A DNA stretch of 64,000 nucleotides from CAUPWF01 sp964369775 (GCA_964369775.1 CAYJHQ010000006.1:1-64000); one strand, 5' to 3'. Numbered from the stretch's first letter, positions 6,506-15,599 are shown. A program made the numbers and translations. Notes: generated from the sequence alone by a model not told the origin.

Positions 6506-8920
6506 ATGTTTGCCAACAATAATAAGAAAATAATCCGAACGTTAGCTCTAAGAAACCTAAAAGAAGAAAAAACAAGAAGTATAATAATTATTATAACGAT
6601 ATCCATAGCAACTATGTTAGCGTGTGTTTGTATGTTGATTGGAAATGGTTATAAGGTGCAAGAGGAAGAATATTTAAACAGAGCACAGCATGTTATATAT
6701 GAGGATGTAACAGCTGAAGAACTAGAAGCGTTGGAAGATGAGCAGCTTTTTAATGATAGCATACAGATGAAACGCGGTACTTCATTTGAATTTGAGGAAT
6801 ATGCGATTCAATTTGCTTATGTAGAGGATAAAGAGACAAAGATGCACTTAATCCCTATATATGAAGGGGAATTTCCGGAAGAAAAGAATGAGATTTTAAT
6901 AGATAAAAGGCTTGCAAATCGCTATGAATCCGCTATTGGAGATAAAATTCAACTTAACTTATCTGAAGAAGATGAAGCGTTCATTATATCAGGGATTTAT
7001 GAAGTGGAAAAACCGCTTAATGAAAATTATGTTATTTATACATCAAAAGAATATAGCGCAAATGGAGAACAACTAAAGGCGATTCCTTATGATTTATGTG
7101 TTAGAGTGGATGGCGCAGAATATATGGAAGTAGATGAATTTATGAATGCCATTGACGGTATTGGAGGTGAAGTTGGGATTCCCAAGTATCGTATCAATCC
7201 GAATAATAGTTTTACTCGCTCCTTGTCGACTACAACAGCAGATTTAATGGAGACACTTACTTATGCACTTATCTCAATCTTTATTTTAATCGTGAGCGCG
7301 ATTGTAATCTATAGTGTGTTTTACATCGCGGTTTTAGGAAAAGTAGCGGAACTAGGACAATTGAGAACGTTAGGAACAACGAATAAGCAAGTGGGTAAAA
7401 TAGTTAAATATGAAGGGCGCATGCTATCAAGAGTTGGAATTTTGTTAGGGGTGCTATGCGGAAATATATTTGCTTATGTGTTTCAACCAGAAGGATTTTC
7501 TTTACAAAGTTATTTGTGGTGCAATGTGTTTGTGATAGTGTTTGTATGGAGTATTGTTCGAATATCCATCAATAAGCCCGCAAAGATTGCAGGAGCTGTA
7601 TCGCCGATTGAGGCATCTCGCAATGTCAATGGAAATAAGGGGAGTGAGATAAAGGTTAAAAGATATAAGAAACTGACACTATGGCAGTTAGCGATACGTA
7701 ATCGTAAAATGAATCATCGCAAATTTATAATGACAAATCTTTCATTAGGATTAACAGGCACAATATTTATAATAGGAGCAACCTTTCTGGTATCATTTAA
7801 TATCGAATCTAATGCAAGGCAGGCGGAGTTCGTGTTTCACGATATACGGATTGGTTTAGACAGGGAGAGTATAGAAGCAAGTGAAGAAAATGGAATTGAT
7901 TTACAAATGGAGGGGATTTATGATGACGAATTGCTTTCAACGATTGGAAGTATTGATGGTGTGGAAGAGATTGTGAAAATTCCTCAAGTGGAAATCGACT
8001 ACATGTATCAAGATCTAAGAAACGAAAGTCAATTGAGCTATATGACGGAAGAGGATTTTGCCGTTTTGAAAGAATATCAAAAAGATTTGGCAGTTACTTA
8101 CGAGGAACTGGTAGATCAAAAAGGAGTGATTATCAATGCGAATGATATTCATAAAGAAATCTATGGATATGAGATTGAAGTAGGAGATGAGATTGAATTT
8201 TCCTGGTATGAAGGAACAAAAAGAGTTACAGAGAATTTTACTGTACTAGGGTGTACAGATATAGAAAGTACAGCGAGTATGTATGGAGATAAAGTAGCTT
8301 ATCATCTACAGATGGCAGCAGGTTGGTTTATGATGAGTCAAGAGACAGTTCAAGAGATGTTTGGGAGTGAATTTGATGCGACTTATGAATTACTGATTAA
8401 TACAAATTGGCAGGAGGGAGACGATGAAGTAATAGAAGAGGTAGTGGCAGTAATAGATGAGGAAGAAAATCTACAGGTATATTCTACTATTGTAGATTTG
8501 ATGGAGCAGGCAAAAACACTTTACAAATCCTTATTCGTTATGGTGTTTGCAATTCTTTTGTTCTTAGGATTGTTCAGTGTTATCAATTTATTCAATACCA
8601 TTATTACAAATGTATTGTCGCGAAAAAAGGAATTTGAAATGATGCAATCAATCGGACTTACTGGTCGCCAGCTTAAGAGAATCGTTTTGCTAGAGGGAAT
8701 GATATTTGGAATTTATAACTCAGTATTAGCGGGTGTATTGGGAGGCGTGGGCGGTTATACTATGGTAGCTTTCCTACGAAAAAATGATATAAATTACTTG
8801 GTATGGGAATTCCCCGCAACACATTACCTTGGATATGTGATTGGTACATTTGTTTTGACAGCAATTATATCTTATGGTAGTGCAAGGAAGGTTATTAAAG
8901 CAAGAAATAAAAGTAGGTAA
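6506..8920 (+). CDS. FtsX-type ABC transporter permease
   Basis: 804 residues from the ATG at 6506, which has AAAGGAGG seven bases upstream; an earlier in-frame start inside the ATPase gene is unlikely. There are two FtsX/MacB-type units: helix about 22-42, large outside domain, then helices around 255-385 carrying LGQLRTLGTTNKQVGKIV; and again a helix near 415-435, outside domain, and helices around 665-800 with FEMMQSIGLTGRQLKRIV. Two large external domains distinguish it from BceB, which has one, so the system combines Bce-like signalling with a two-domain permease. A terminator follows. Confidence 0.88.
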   Translation: MFANNNKKIIRTLALRNLKEEKTRSIIIIITISIATMLACVCMLIGNGYKVQEEEYLNRAQHVIYEDVTAEELEALEDEQLFNDSIQMKRGTSFEFEEYAIQFAYVEDKETKMHLIPIYEGEFPEEKNEILIDKRLANRYESAIGDKIQLNLSEEDEAFIISGIYEVEKPLNENYVIYTSKEYSANGEQLKAIPYDLCVRVDGAEYMEVDEFMNAIDGIGGEVGIPKYRINPNNSFTRSLSTTTADLMETLTYALISIFILIVSAIVIYSVFYIAVLGKVAELGQLRTLGTTNKQVGKIVKYEGRMLSRVGILLGVLCGNIFAYVFQPEGFSLQSYLWCNVFVIVFVWSIVRISINKPAKIAGAVSPIEASRNVNGNKGSEIKVKRYKKLTLWQLAIRNRKMNHRKFIMTNLSLGLTGTIFIIGATFLVSFNIESNARQAEFVFHDIRIGLDRESIEASEENGIDLQMEGIYDDELLSTIGSIDGVEEIVKIPQVEIDYMYQDLRNESQLSYMTEEDFAVLKEYQKDLAVTYEELVDQKGVIINANDIHKEIYGYEIEVGDEIEFSWYEGTKRVTENFTVLGCTDIESTASMYGDKVAYHLQMAAGWFMMSQETVQEMFGSEFDATYELLINTNWQEGDDEVIEEVVAVIDEEENLQVYSTIVDLMEQAKTLYKSLFVMVFAILLFLGLFSVINLFNTIITNVLSRKKEFEMMQSIGLTGRQLKRIVLLEGMIFGIYNSVLAGVLGGVGGYTMVAFLRKNDINYLVWEFPATHYLGYVIGTFVLTAIISYGSARKVIKARNKSR

Positions 8921-8927
8921 AACGAAG

Positions 8928-8961
8928 AAAAGGACTAGCCCCATGAGGGTTTGTCCTTTTT
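8928..8961. terminator. Terminator between the permease and prolyl-tRNA editing genes
   Basis: AAAAGGAC...GTCCTTTTT with an inner CCC/GGG stem. T run on the plus strand and A run on the other side let it serve both convergent genes. Confidence 0.75.
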
Positions 8962-8978
8962 ATACTTGACGAAACAAA

Positions 8979-9467
8979 TTATAGACGTATCTTCATTACA
9001 TCAGCTTCAATATTCCAGAGGAACTTTTCTAAGTTTTTGTATGAGATAAATACAGTAGCAGTGTTGACAAGAGGATGTATAGCTAAGGAATCGCATTTTG
9101 TGAGTTCTTGATCGATGAAGAATTCAACTTTATGATCAGTGTCGTTGATTAGAGCAAAAGGTGTTACGCCACCTTGAACAACACCGAGAATTTCCATTAA
9201 TTTTTCTTCTGTAGCAAAACTTAATGTGCCACAACCAAACATCTTACCAAGCTTTTTTAAATCGGCTTGTTTTGACCCTTCTAGGCTTACCAAAAAGTAT
9301 CGACGACCTTTAGAGTCTCTTAGAAATAAATTTTTACATAATACACCTTTTTCGGATAGACCGTATTGAATCATGTCATCCACTGTTAAAGCAGGGGCGT
9401 GCTGTTCAGATTCGTAAGGTAACTGATATTTTTTTAAAACTTGATAAAGTTGTTCTTCGTTATACAT
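8979..9467 (-). CDS. Prolyl-tRNA editing (YbaK/ProX-type) deacylase
   Basis: 162 residues forming a single YbaK-like editing domain. Family landmarks are HAPALTVDDM near the N-terminus, CKNLFLRDSKGRRYFLVSL, LSFATEEKLMEILGVVQGGVTPFAL (with the GxxTPF substrate loop) and IHPLVNTATVFIS near the end. Stand-alone members (ProX/PrdX) hydrolyse Ala- or Cys-tRNA(Pro) made in error by prolyl-tRNA synthetase. AAGGAGAC lies about 8 bases before the ATG and a TATAAT at about 9501-9506 probably serves as its -10. It is monocistronic and converges on the ABC operon. Confidence 0.88.
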   Translation of the reverse strand: MYNEEQLYQVLKKYQLPYESEQHAPALTVDDMIQYGLSEKGVLCKNLFLRDSKGRRYFLVSLEGSKQADLKKLGKMFGCGTLSFATEEKLMEILGVVQGGVTPFALINDTDHKVEFFIDQELTKCDSLAIHPLVNTATVFISYKNLEKFLWNIEADVMKIRL

Positions 9468-9576
9468 GATGATAGTCTCCTTTTTTAATAATAAAAAGAT
9501 TATATCACATAAATAAGGGAGTAACTATAATATAAAAGAAAAAATAGTTAAAACAAGTGAATTGGTTAAAAATGGG

Positions 9577-9672
9577 TTGACTTTATTTGAATAGTGCGAT
9601 AAAATGAAGTACACATAAAATTTGTGAAAGGAGCAGACAAAGGCGTTTGAATAAGCGTGGTCTGCTCTTTTT
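9577..9672 (+). promoter_or_regulatory. Promoter and short terminating leader of the allantoin operon
   Basis: TTGACT (9577-9582), 17-base spacer, TAAAAT (9600-9605), then ACACATAAAATTTG at 9611-9624 and a terminator: GAGCAGAC (9631-9638) pairs with GTCTGCTC (9660-9667), with an inner GCG/CGC-like stem and five T. The transcript would be about 60 nt unless read through to allB. The region from the -35 to the hairpin resembles the leader at 13538-13630, including an identical 14-base word. Confidence 0.65.
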
Positions 9673-9714
9673 GCATATTACAAAACAGTATGAAATTAAA
9701 AGAGGAGGTAGGAA

Positions 9715-11073
9715 ATGAATCGAGTTTTATTAAAAAATGGAAGGGTAGTTCAAAGTACAGAGGTTATTAAAGCTAATGTGGTTATCTCTGGAGAGAAGAT
9801 TTCGCAACTTCTAGCGTGGGGTGAGGAGCCAAATGTAGATGAAGTTATTGATTGTACAGGAAAATATGTATTTCCAGGAGTGATTGATAGTCATGCACAT
9901 TTAAATGATCCAGGATTTACATGGAGAGAAGATTATGAGCATGGAACAGCAGCTGCGGCAATAGGGGGATGTACAACGATAGTAGATATGCCATTACAAA
10001 ATGAGCCAGCATTAACTGATGGAAAAATCTTTGATAAAAAAGAAGAAACAGTAAGTGGAAATGCTTTTGTAGATTATTGTTATTGGGGAGGACTAGTAGA
10101 TTATAATTTTGATTCATTAAAAGAATTAGATGAGAGAGGCTGCGTAGCATTTAAATCCTTTATCGGTCCAGTATCACCAGATTATGTATCGCTTTCTTAT
10201 GGACAAGCAAGAGAAGCAATGATGATTCTTAAAGGTTTTGGAGCAAGAGCAGGTTTTCACTGTGAAGATTATTCAATCATCAAGTGGGAAGAAGCACGTG
10301 CTAAAAAAGAGGGAAGAGAGAGTTGGCAAGACTTCTTAGATACTAGGCCAGTAGTTGCAGAGCTGATAGCGACAAAAGCAATTATTGATTTGGCAAGAGA
10401 TACAGGATGCAAAGTACATATTTGTCATGTGAGCCATCCAGATGTAGTGGAAGAAATCGAGTTGGCGCAAATGGAAGGAATTGATGTTACTGCCGAGACT
10501 TGTAGTCATTATTTATGCTTGACGGAAGAAGATGTTATTGAGCGAGGGAGCATTTGCAAATGTGCACCTCCACTGAGAAGTAAAGAAGCTGTTGAAGAAA
10601 TGTGGGACTATGTCAATCGTGGAGTGTTATCGTGTATAGGATCGGATCATTCTCCATGTGAAGAAAGTGAAAAAAGTGAAGAGAAACATGGTGTATTTGG
10701 AGCATGGGGAGGAATTAGTGGAATCCAAAGTATCATGCAGGTCGTATATAGTGAAGGAGTTGCAAAGAGAGGCTACTCACCAACACTTTTGGCGAGAGTA
10801 TTGAGTGAAGGACCGGCAAAGACTTTTGAAATTTATGGGAAAAAAGGTGCGATTCAAATTGGCTTTGATGCTGATATCGTGGTGCTAGATCCAAACTTAG
10901 AGTGGGAAATTACTCCAGAATCATTGTTTTATGTGAACAAAATTTCAGCTTTCGTAGGTATGAAAGGGAAGGGGTTACCAGTATTAACAATGGCGCGTGG
11001 AAAAGTTATTGCTGAAAATGGTGAAATGAAAGGAGAAAAAGGGTTCGGAAAAATAGTTAAGAAATTAAAATAG
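9715..11073 (+). CDS. allB: Allantoinase
   Basis: 452 residues. It opens the hydantoin ring of allantoin to allantoate in the cytoplasm. Amidohydrolase metal ligands are in place: H60 and H62 (DSHAHLNDPG), carboxylated K147 (AFKSFIG), H182 (GFHCED), H238 (HICHVSH) and D311 (GSDHSPC). The GFTWREDYEHGT and AEELCSHY-like AETCSHYL segments fit allantoinase rather than dihydroorotase or hydantoinase. AGAGGAGG lies 8 bases before the ATG. The permease gene follows 18 bases later, so allantoin import and cleavage are co-transcribed. No allantoate-processing gene is nearby. Confidence 0.93.
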   Translation: MNRVLLKNGRVVQSTEVIKANVVISGEKISQLLAWGEEPNVDEVIDCTGKYVFPGVIDSHAHLNDPGFTWREDYEHGTAAAAIGGCTTIVDMPLQNEPALTDGKIFDKKEETVSGNAFVDYCYWGGLVDYNFDSLKELDERGCVAFKSFIGPVSPDYVSLSYGQAREAMMILKGFGARAGFHCEDYSIIKWEEARAKKEGRESWQDFLDTRPVVAELIATKAIIDLARDTGCKVHICHVSHPDVVEEIELAQMEGIDVTAETCSHYLCLTEEDVIERGSICKCAPPLRSKEAVEEMWDYVNRGVLSCIGSDHSPCEESEKSEEKHGVFGAWGGISGIQSIMQVVYSEGVAKRGYSPTLLARVLSEGPAKTFEIYGKKGAIQIGFDADIVVLDPNLEWEITPESLFYVNKISAFVGMKGKGLPVLTMARGKVIAENGEMKGEKGFGKIVKKLK

Positions 11074-11091
11074 TTTACAGGAGGGAAAGAG

Positions 11092-12450
11092 ATGAATTTA
11101 AAAGAGAATAAGGTTGTAGATAAAAAACATGAGGGTAGCGTACCGAGTGAATTGCTTCCAACAAAAGAGCGAATTATGGGTGGAGTATCTTACACGGCAG
11201 CATTTTTAGGCGGTTGCGTTTCGATTGGGACATTTTCAATGGGTGCGAGTTTGATAGGAATACTTAACTTAACTCAAGCAATTTTGGCTATGGTAATAGG
11301 ATGCCTTGTTATTGCAGTTGCAATGGTATTAATTGGAAATTGCGGACATAAATATGGGATACCATACACGATTCAACTAAGAAGTAGTTTTGGTATTAAA
11401 GGGGTGAAGATTCCTGGTCTGTTAAGAGCAGTGCCAGCTATTGTGTGGTTTGGTTTTCAAAGTTGGGTAGGAGCAGGTGCGATTAATAGTTGCCTTGATC
11501 AGTTGTTTGGGGTAAGCAATTTACCTGTAGTATTTGTACTATTTACAATATTACAAATTGCGCTTGCGATTAATGGATTTCAAGGTATTAAGTGGTTGGA
11601 AAATATCAGTGCAATCTTTATCTTAGCAACACTAGCATACATGTTTTATGTAGTTGTGACAAGGTACGGAGCAGACATTACATCGAATATTACGAACATT
11701 GAAGGAACATGGGGGCTTCCATTTTGGGCAGGGACAACAGCCTTTTTAGGAATTTATTCGACTATGATTATCAATGCTTCTGATTACTCGCGTGAACTAA
11801 AGGAAAACATAGGATCAAAGAGAACAGGGACAATTTATGCAATTGCAATCTTGCCAGCAACATTATTTATGGGGCTTATCGGTCTTATGGTAACAGCAGC
11901 AACAGGAAACAGTGATCCTGTATCGGTATTTTCTACTACACTTGATAATCAATTTTTAACAATTGTTACGTTGTTATTTATTGCATTTGCACAGGTAACA
12001 ACAAATGTATTAAATAACGTATTACCACCGATCTATGTGTTGATGGATACATTTAAATTAGACTACAAAAAATCAGTAGTATTAGTGGGAGTACTATCAG
12101 TTTGTACTTGCCCATGGCTATTAGTAACAGCTGAATCAGCAGGAGGACTTGCTCTTTTTACACAGATATATTCAGCGTTTTTAGGACCGATATTCGCAAT
12201 TATGGTAGTGGATTATTACATTTTAAGAAGACAAAAACTAGATTTGGATGTGTTGTACAATAAGGATAGTCATATCAAAGGTTTTAACTTGGCTGCGATT
12301 CTAGCAATTGCAATTGGAGCTATTGTATCATTAATCTTTGTTAATATATCTTGGTATGTAAGCTTGATTCCAACAGCAGTAGCTTACTATCTGTTGATGA
12401 AGGTATTGCCACAGGCAGAACCATTTAGAAAAGGAACTATATTAGAATAA
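11092..12450 (+). CDS. NCS1-family permease, probably for allantoin
   Basis: 452 residues with about twelve membrane helices. The N-terminal half has the NCS1 pattern GGVSYTAAFLGGCVSIGTFSMGASLIG and RSSFGIKG...PAIVWFGFQSWVGAGA; INASDYSRELK in the middle is also typical of the family, which imports nucleobases, hydantoins and allantoin with cations. Substrate is inferred from the allantoinase gene just upstream. A terminator starts five bases after the stop, so the operon is two genes long. Confidence 0.9.
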   Translation: MNLKENKVVDKKHEGSVPSELLPTKERIMGGVSYTAAFLGGCVSIGTFSMGASLIGILNLTQAILAMVIGCLVIAVAMVLIGNCGHKYGIPYTIQLRSSFGIKGVKIPGLLRAVPAIVWFGFQSWVGAGAINSCLDQLFGVSNLPVVFVLFTILQIALAINGFQGIKWLENISAIFILATLAYMFYVVVTRYGADITSNITNIEGTWGLPFWAGTTAFLGIYSTMIINASDYSRELKENIGSKRTGTIYAIAILPATLFMGLIGLMVTAATGNSDPVSVFSTTLDNQFLTIVTLLFIAFAQVTTNVLNNVLPPIYVLMDTFKLDYKKSVVLVGVLSVCTCPWLLVTAESAGGLALFTQIYSAFLGPIFAIMVVDYYILRRQKLDLDVLYNKDSHIKGFNLAAILAIAIGAIVSLIFVNISWYVSLIPTAVAYYLLMKVLPQAEPFRKGTILE

Positions 12451-12454
12451 GGAT

Positions 12455-12489
12455 AAATCGGAAGCGGATATTAATCTGCTTCCGATTTT
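12455..12489 (+). terminator. Terminator of the allantoin operon
   Basis: AAATCGGAAGC and GCTTCCGATTTT pair around GGATATTAATCT, ending in four T. Confidence 0.8.
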
Positions 12490-12495
12490 GTTGTA

Positions 12496-12530
12496 TTGAA
12501 GCATAATTAGGAATAGTGTATACTAAAATC
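12496..12530 (+). promoter_or_regulatory. Promoter pointing to a leaderless start
   Basis: TTGAAG (12496-12501), 16-base spacer and TATACT (12518-12523). The expected start point coincides with the ATG at 12531, and no ribosome-binding sequence precedes that ATG at a normal distance. Confidence 0.45.
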
Positions 12531-13502
12531 ATGGAAAAAAGAGAAGAACACAAAAGAATAGTGAGAGCGAAGAGAAGAAGAAAACGGAAAAAGCAAAAGA
12601 TAAGTGTTGTGACAATAAGAGGAATTATTATTTTATTACTTTTGGTTGGAGCAACTTATGGTGCGCTACAATTGTTTACAGTTGCTGAAGAACCGACATC
12701 TACTGACATAGGAAAGAAAATTACAAAGGAAGAAAGGGAGATAGAAGAACTTGTAATAGAAGAGGCTACTGTTAAAGATGAAGTGGTGGAAAATGTCAGA
12801 ACAGTAAAGAATAATGCAACTTCTGAGAACCATAAAACAAATGGATTAGCAATTTGTATGTATCATTATGTGTACGATAAAAGCAGTCCACCAGAAAATC
12901 TAAATAGCAATTATATGGAAGTAGGTGCGTTGAGAGAACAGTTTCAGTATTTAGTTGACAATGACTACTATTTTCCAACGTGGAAAGAGGTCAGACAGTA
13001 CATAGATGGGGAGTTACTGTTACCAGAAAAAAGTGTTGTATTAACTTTTGATGATGCATCACAAGATTTTTTGGACTTAGGTATTCCGATAGCAAAAGAA
13101 ATAGGTGTTCCAATCACATCTTTTGTAATAACAAATTATGGAGGAGCTAATATCGTAGCAACATATGACAGCCCTTATGTTACCTACCAATCACATACTC
13201 ATGATATGCATAGAGCAGGTGGAAATATAGGTCATGGTGGTATTTTTACAGCTATGACAGTAGAAAATGCTGTAGCAGACTTGCAAACATCTATTGAGAT
13301 AACAGGTAATGGTGAAGCATTGGCGTATCCATATGGGGATTATAACGATTCAAGTGAGCAAGCAACTGAGGAAGCTGGATTTCTGTGTGCAGTTACTACA
13401 GAACCTGGGCGAGTATATCCGGGAGATAATCCGCTTTTATTACCAAGAGTTCGAATGTTAGAAGGTCAGTCGTTGAGTTCCTTTATAAGTAGTATAGAAT
13501 AA
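12531..13502 (+). CDS. Membrane-anchored polysaccharide deacetylase (NodB domain)
   Basis: 323 residues from the ATG at 12531. A very basic cytoplasmic tail (KRRRKRKK) precedes one membrane helix (about 27-48) and a charged linker. The NodB domain starts near residue 105: MYHYV, VVLTFDDASQDF (motif 1 with the catalytic and metal-binding aspartates), SHTHDMH (metal histidines) and LAYPYGDYND (motif 3). It should remove acetyl groups from peptidoglycan or another surface polysaccharide outside the cell. A GTG at 12516 is a possible alternative start but overlaps the predicted promoter. Monocistronic. Confidence 0.85.
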   Translation: MEKREEHKRIVRAKRRRKRKKQKISVVTIRGIIILLLLVGATYGALQLFTVAEEPTSTDIGKKITKEEREIEELVIEEATVKDEVVENVRTVKNNATSENHKTNGLAICMYHYVYDKSSPPENLNSNYMEVGALREQFQYLVDNDYYFPTWKEVRQYIDGELLLPEKSVVLTFDDASQDFLDLGIPIAKEIGVPITSFVITNYGGANIVATYDSPYVTYQSHTHDMHRAGGNIGHGGIFTAMTVENAVADLQTSIEITGNGEALAYPYGDYNDSSEQATEEAGFLCAVTTEPGRVYPGDNPLLLPRVRMLEGQSLSSFISSIE

Positions 13503-13537
13503 AGCGGTAAAAAATGCATGGAATATACGGGAAAGGG

Positions 13538-13630
13538 TTGACTAGAAGGAAAACTTACAGTATAATGATGTTCACACATAAAATTTGGAAAAGGTAGTTG
13601 ACAGCATTCTATATGCAGTTAACTACCTTT
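13538..13630 (+). promoter_or_regulatory. Promoter and short hairpin leader of the sigma operon
   Basis: TTGACT (13538-13543), 17-base spacer, TATAAT (13561-13566), ACACATAAAATTTG at 13574-13587, then a hairpin AAAGGTAGTT (13590-13599)/AACTACCTTT (13621-13630) with inner GCAT/ATGC. Order, spacing and the 14-base word match the allB leader. The near-consensus promoter is an ordinary sigma-A site rather than an ECF-type autoregulated one. Confidence 0.65.
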
Positions 13631-13717
13631 CATATTGTATCAGAAAAATAAAAAAAATATAGTTTCATGCAATAAAAACGCTTTGTCGTGCATTATTTTA
13701 GTATAGAGGAGGAAAAC

Positions 13718-14308
13718 ATGTTTATAATAACGGCGTCAATCATAGAGGAAGGTCTTGCCAAAGGGTATAAAGTAGATATATCTGAACAGTTGATTGTAGA
13801 CTTGGGAAAAGGGAATATGGATGCAATGCATACGCTTTACGAAAGTACTAATAAAGCAGTCTATGGATTTGCATATTCCATATTAAAAAATCCGCAAGAC
13901 GCACAAGATGTTTTGCAAGATACATTTGTGCAAGTGTATACATATGCACCAAAGTATGTAAGCCAAGGGAAACCCATGGCGTGGATATTGCGAATTGCTA
14001 GAAATTTAGCACTTATGAAGATTCGAGATAGCAAGAAAACAGATTCGATTGAAGATCAAAATGAAAAGGATTCTTCAAATGAAGCAGAATTTACACTTCA
14101 TACAGAGAACAAAATGATTCTAGATGTGGTATTAAAGCAATTAGATGATGAAAGTAGACAAATACTTATCCTACACGCAGTAAGTGGGTTGAAGCATCGT
14201 GAGATTGCTGAAACAATGGGAATGAATCTTTCTACAGTATTATCAAAATATAGACGTACAATTAAAAAATTGAAAATAATATTAAAGGAGGCTGGTTACC
14301 ATGAATAA
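13718..14308 (+). CDS. Sigma-70 family (ECF-like) RNA polymerase sigma factor
   Basis: 196 residues. Region 2 spans about 22-95 (LYESTNKAVYGFAYSILKNPQDAQDVLQDTFVQVY, ending with the AWILRIARNLAL segment) and region 4 about 135-190 (LDDESRQILILHAVSGLKHREIAETMGMNLSTVLSKYRRTIKKLK, the -35 reading helix-turn-helix). Regions 1 and 3 are absent, as in ECF factors. I chose ATG 13718 because AGAGGAGG ends five bases before it; the frame is open further upstream. It overlaps the anti-sigma gene by 8 bases, so the two are translationally coupled and the second product presumably holds this factor at the membrane. Confidence 0.88.
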   Translation: MFIITASIIEEGLAKGYKVDISEQLIVDLGKGNMDAMHTLYESTNKAVYGFAYSILKNPQDAQDVLQDTFVQVYTYAPKYVSQGKPMAWILRIARNLALMKIRDSKKTDSIEDQNEKDSSNEAEFTLHTENKMILDVVLKQLDDESRQILILHAVSGLKHREIAETMGMNLSTVLSKYRRTIKKLKIILKEAGYHE

Positions 14309-15599
14309 CGAACAATTGCATAGTAAATTAAGGGAAGCAGTTGAAGCTACAAGACCTATAGGCGACGACTACGAAGCAATTCTACAAAAATGCAAAGAGA
14401 TAGACAGAAATGTGATTCATATAGATAACGCACAAGACTTACAAAATTCTAGCCAGCTTATGAGTCAGAGAAGAAGAGCAAAGAAGATGGTAAGAACAAT
14501 AATGGCCAGTGCAGCAGCAATACTGTTATTGTTAATAGGAGGATTGGGTTATACTAATTACATTAATACGCCGTATTATGTGCTAGGTGTGGATGTTAAT
14601 CCTAGTTTTTCAATCTCTGTTTCAAAAGATGAGAAGATTATTTCAGTTGACGCACTCAATGAAGAGGCGTTAATGGTGTTGAACACCATGGACTTAGAAG
14701 GAACGAACTTAGATGTTGGGATGAATGCATTAATAGGAGCAATGACCCAGCAAGGATATATGACGACTGATGCAAATACAATGTTATTAACAGTAGAAGG
14801 GGATAGCATAGATACAGAAGTAGAAGAATATATGTTGGATCGATTAGAACAATTGTTTGCACAAAGTGTATTTGAGACAGCAGTGCTATATCAAGAAGTT
14901 ATTCCAAGTCAAGAGTTGATAAAATTTGCAGAAGAAAATGAAATTTCTCTAGGAAAAGCAAATTTGATACAGCAAATTTTAAAGAGTGATGAGACACGAA
15001 CAGCAGAAGATTTGGTATCACTTACAATTAACGAGTTAAACCTACTTACAGTAGAAGGAAATAAAAGTTTTGGAGATGATGTTAGTTCTGTGGGAACTCC
15101 AAGCAGTTCTGCATATATAGGAAAAGAGAATGCTTTAAACTCAGCACTTGGCGTGCTAGGAACAAGTGGCGATGCAGTAACAGAAAGCGAAGTAGAGCTT
15201 GATAGTGATGATGGAAGAATGATTTATGAAGTGGAAGTAGTGATTGCGGGCATTAAACATGAATTTGAAATCGATGCAAAAACTGGTGAAATAATCTCTA
15301 GTGAAGTAGAAGGCAGTGATGAAGATGATCCGGAGATAAAAGAGACGGATGACGATGATGATGACGATGACAATGATGACAATCAAGATGATAACGTAGT
15401 AGCACCTTCAACATCAACACAAACAAAGCCATCTAGCCAGGGAACAACGTCAACACCAACACCAACGCCAACGCCAACACCAACGCCAACACCAACGCCA
15501 ACACCACAGGATGATGATGACGATGATGATATTGATGATGATATTGACAATGATATTGATGATGATATTGACGATGATGATAACGACGATGACGATTAA
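14301..15599 (+). CDS. RsgI-like anti-sigma factor with PepSY domain and Asp-rich/Thr-Pro tail
   Basis: 432 residues. The cytoplasmic N-terminus (1-68) should bind the sigma factor; one helix (about 69-88) follows. Outside, YYVLGVDVNPSFSISVSKDEKI is the RsgI-type conserved segment (residues about 93-115), followed by a helical region, then a PepSY-like domain (about 275-335: ENALNSALGVLG...YEVEVVIAGIKHEFEIDAKTGEI). The tail is an Asp block, a Ser/Thr linker, about nine Thr-Pro repeats and a second Asp/Ile-Asp block to the end. RsgI-type tails commonly present a sensing or wall-binding module; here it is pure low complexity, perhaps calcium-binding. A terminator follows directly. Confidence 0.82.
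   Translation: MNNEQLHSKLREAVEATRPIGDDYEAILQKCKEIDRNVIHIDNAQDLQNSSQLMSQRRRAKKMVRTIMASAAAILLLLIGGLGYTNYINTPYYVLGVDVNPSFSISVSKDEKIISVDALNEEALMVLNTMDLEGTNLDVGMNALIGAMTQQGYMTTDANTMLLTVEGDSIDTEVEEYMLDRLEQLFAQSVFETAVLYQEVIPSQELIKFAEENEISLGKANLIQQILKSDETRTAEDLVSLTINELNLLTVEGNKSFGDDVSSVGTPSSSAYIGKENALNSALGVLGTSGDAVTESEVELDSDDGRMIYEVEVVIAGIKHEFEIDAKTGEIISSEVEGSDEDDPEIKETDDDDDDDDNDDNQDDNVVAPSTSTQTKPSSQGTTSTPTPTPTPTPTPTPTPTPQDDDDDDDIDDDIDNDIDDDIDDDDNDDDD
15450..15507 (+). repeat. In-gene tandem Thr-Pro codon repeat
   Basis: About nine hexamers alternating CCAACA and CCAACG encode (TP)n in the anti-sigma tail. It is flanked by GATGAT-rich tracts coding for Asp. The unit is six bases, so length changes would keep frame and merely lengthen the spacer. 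Confidence 0.8.

Noticed and set aside
9611..9640. CodY-box-like sequence in the shared leader core
   Set aside because: AAATTTGTGAAAGGA matches the 15-base CodY consensus with about five mismatches, and the other leader copy fits worse, so CodY is not supported.
15156..15386. Reverse-strand ORF rich in Ile/Val
   Set aside because: It is the mirror of the Asp-rich codons of the anti-sigma gene, with no ribosome site or homology.
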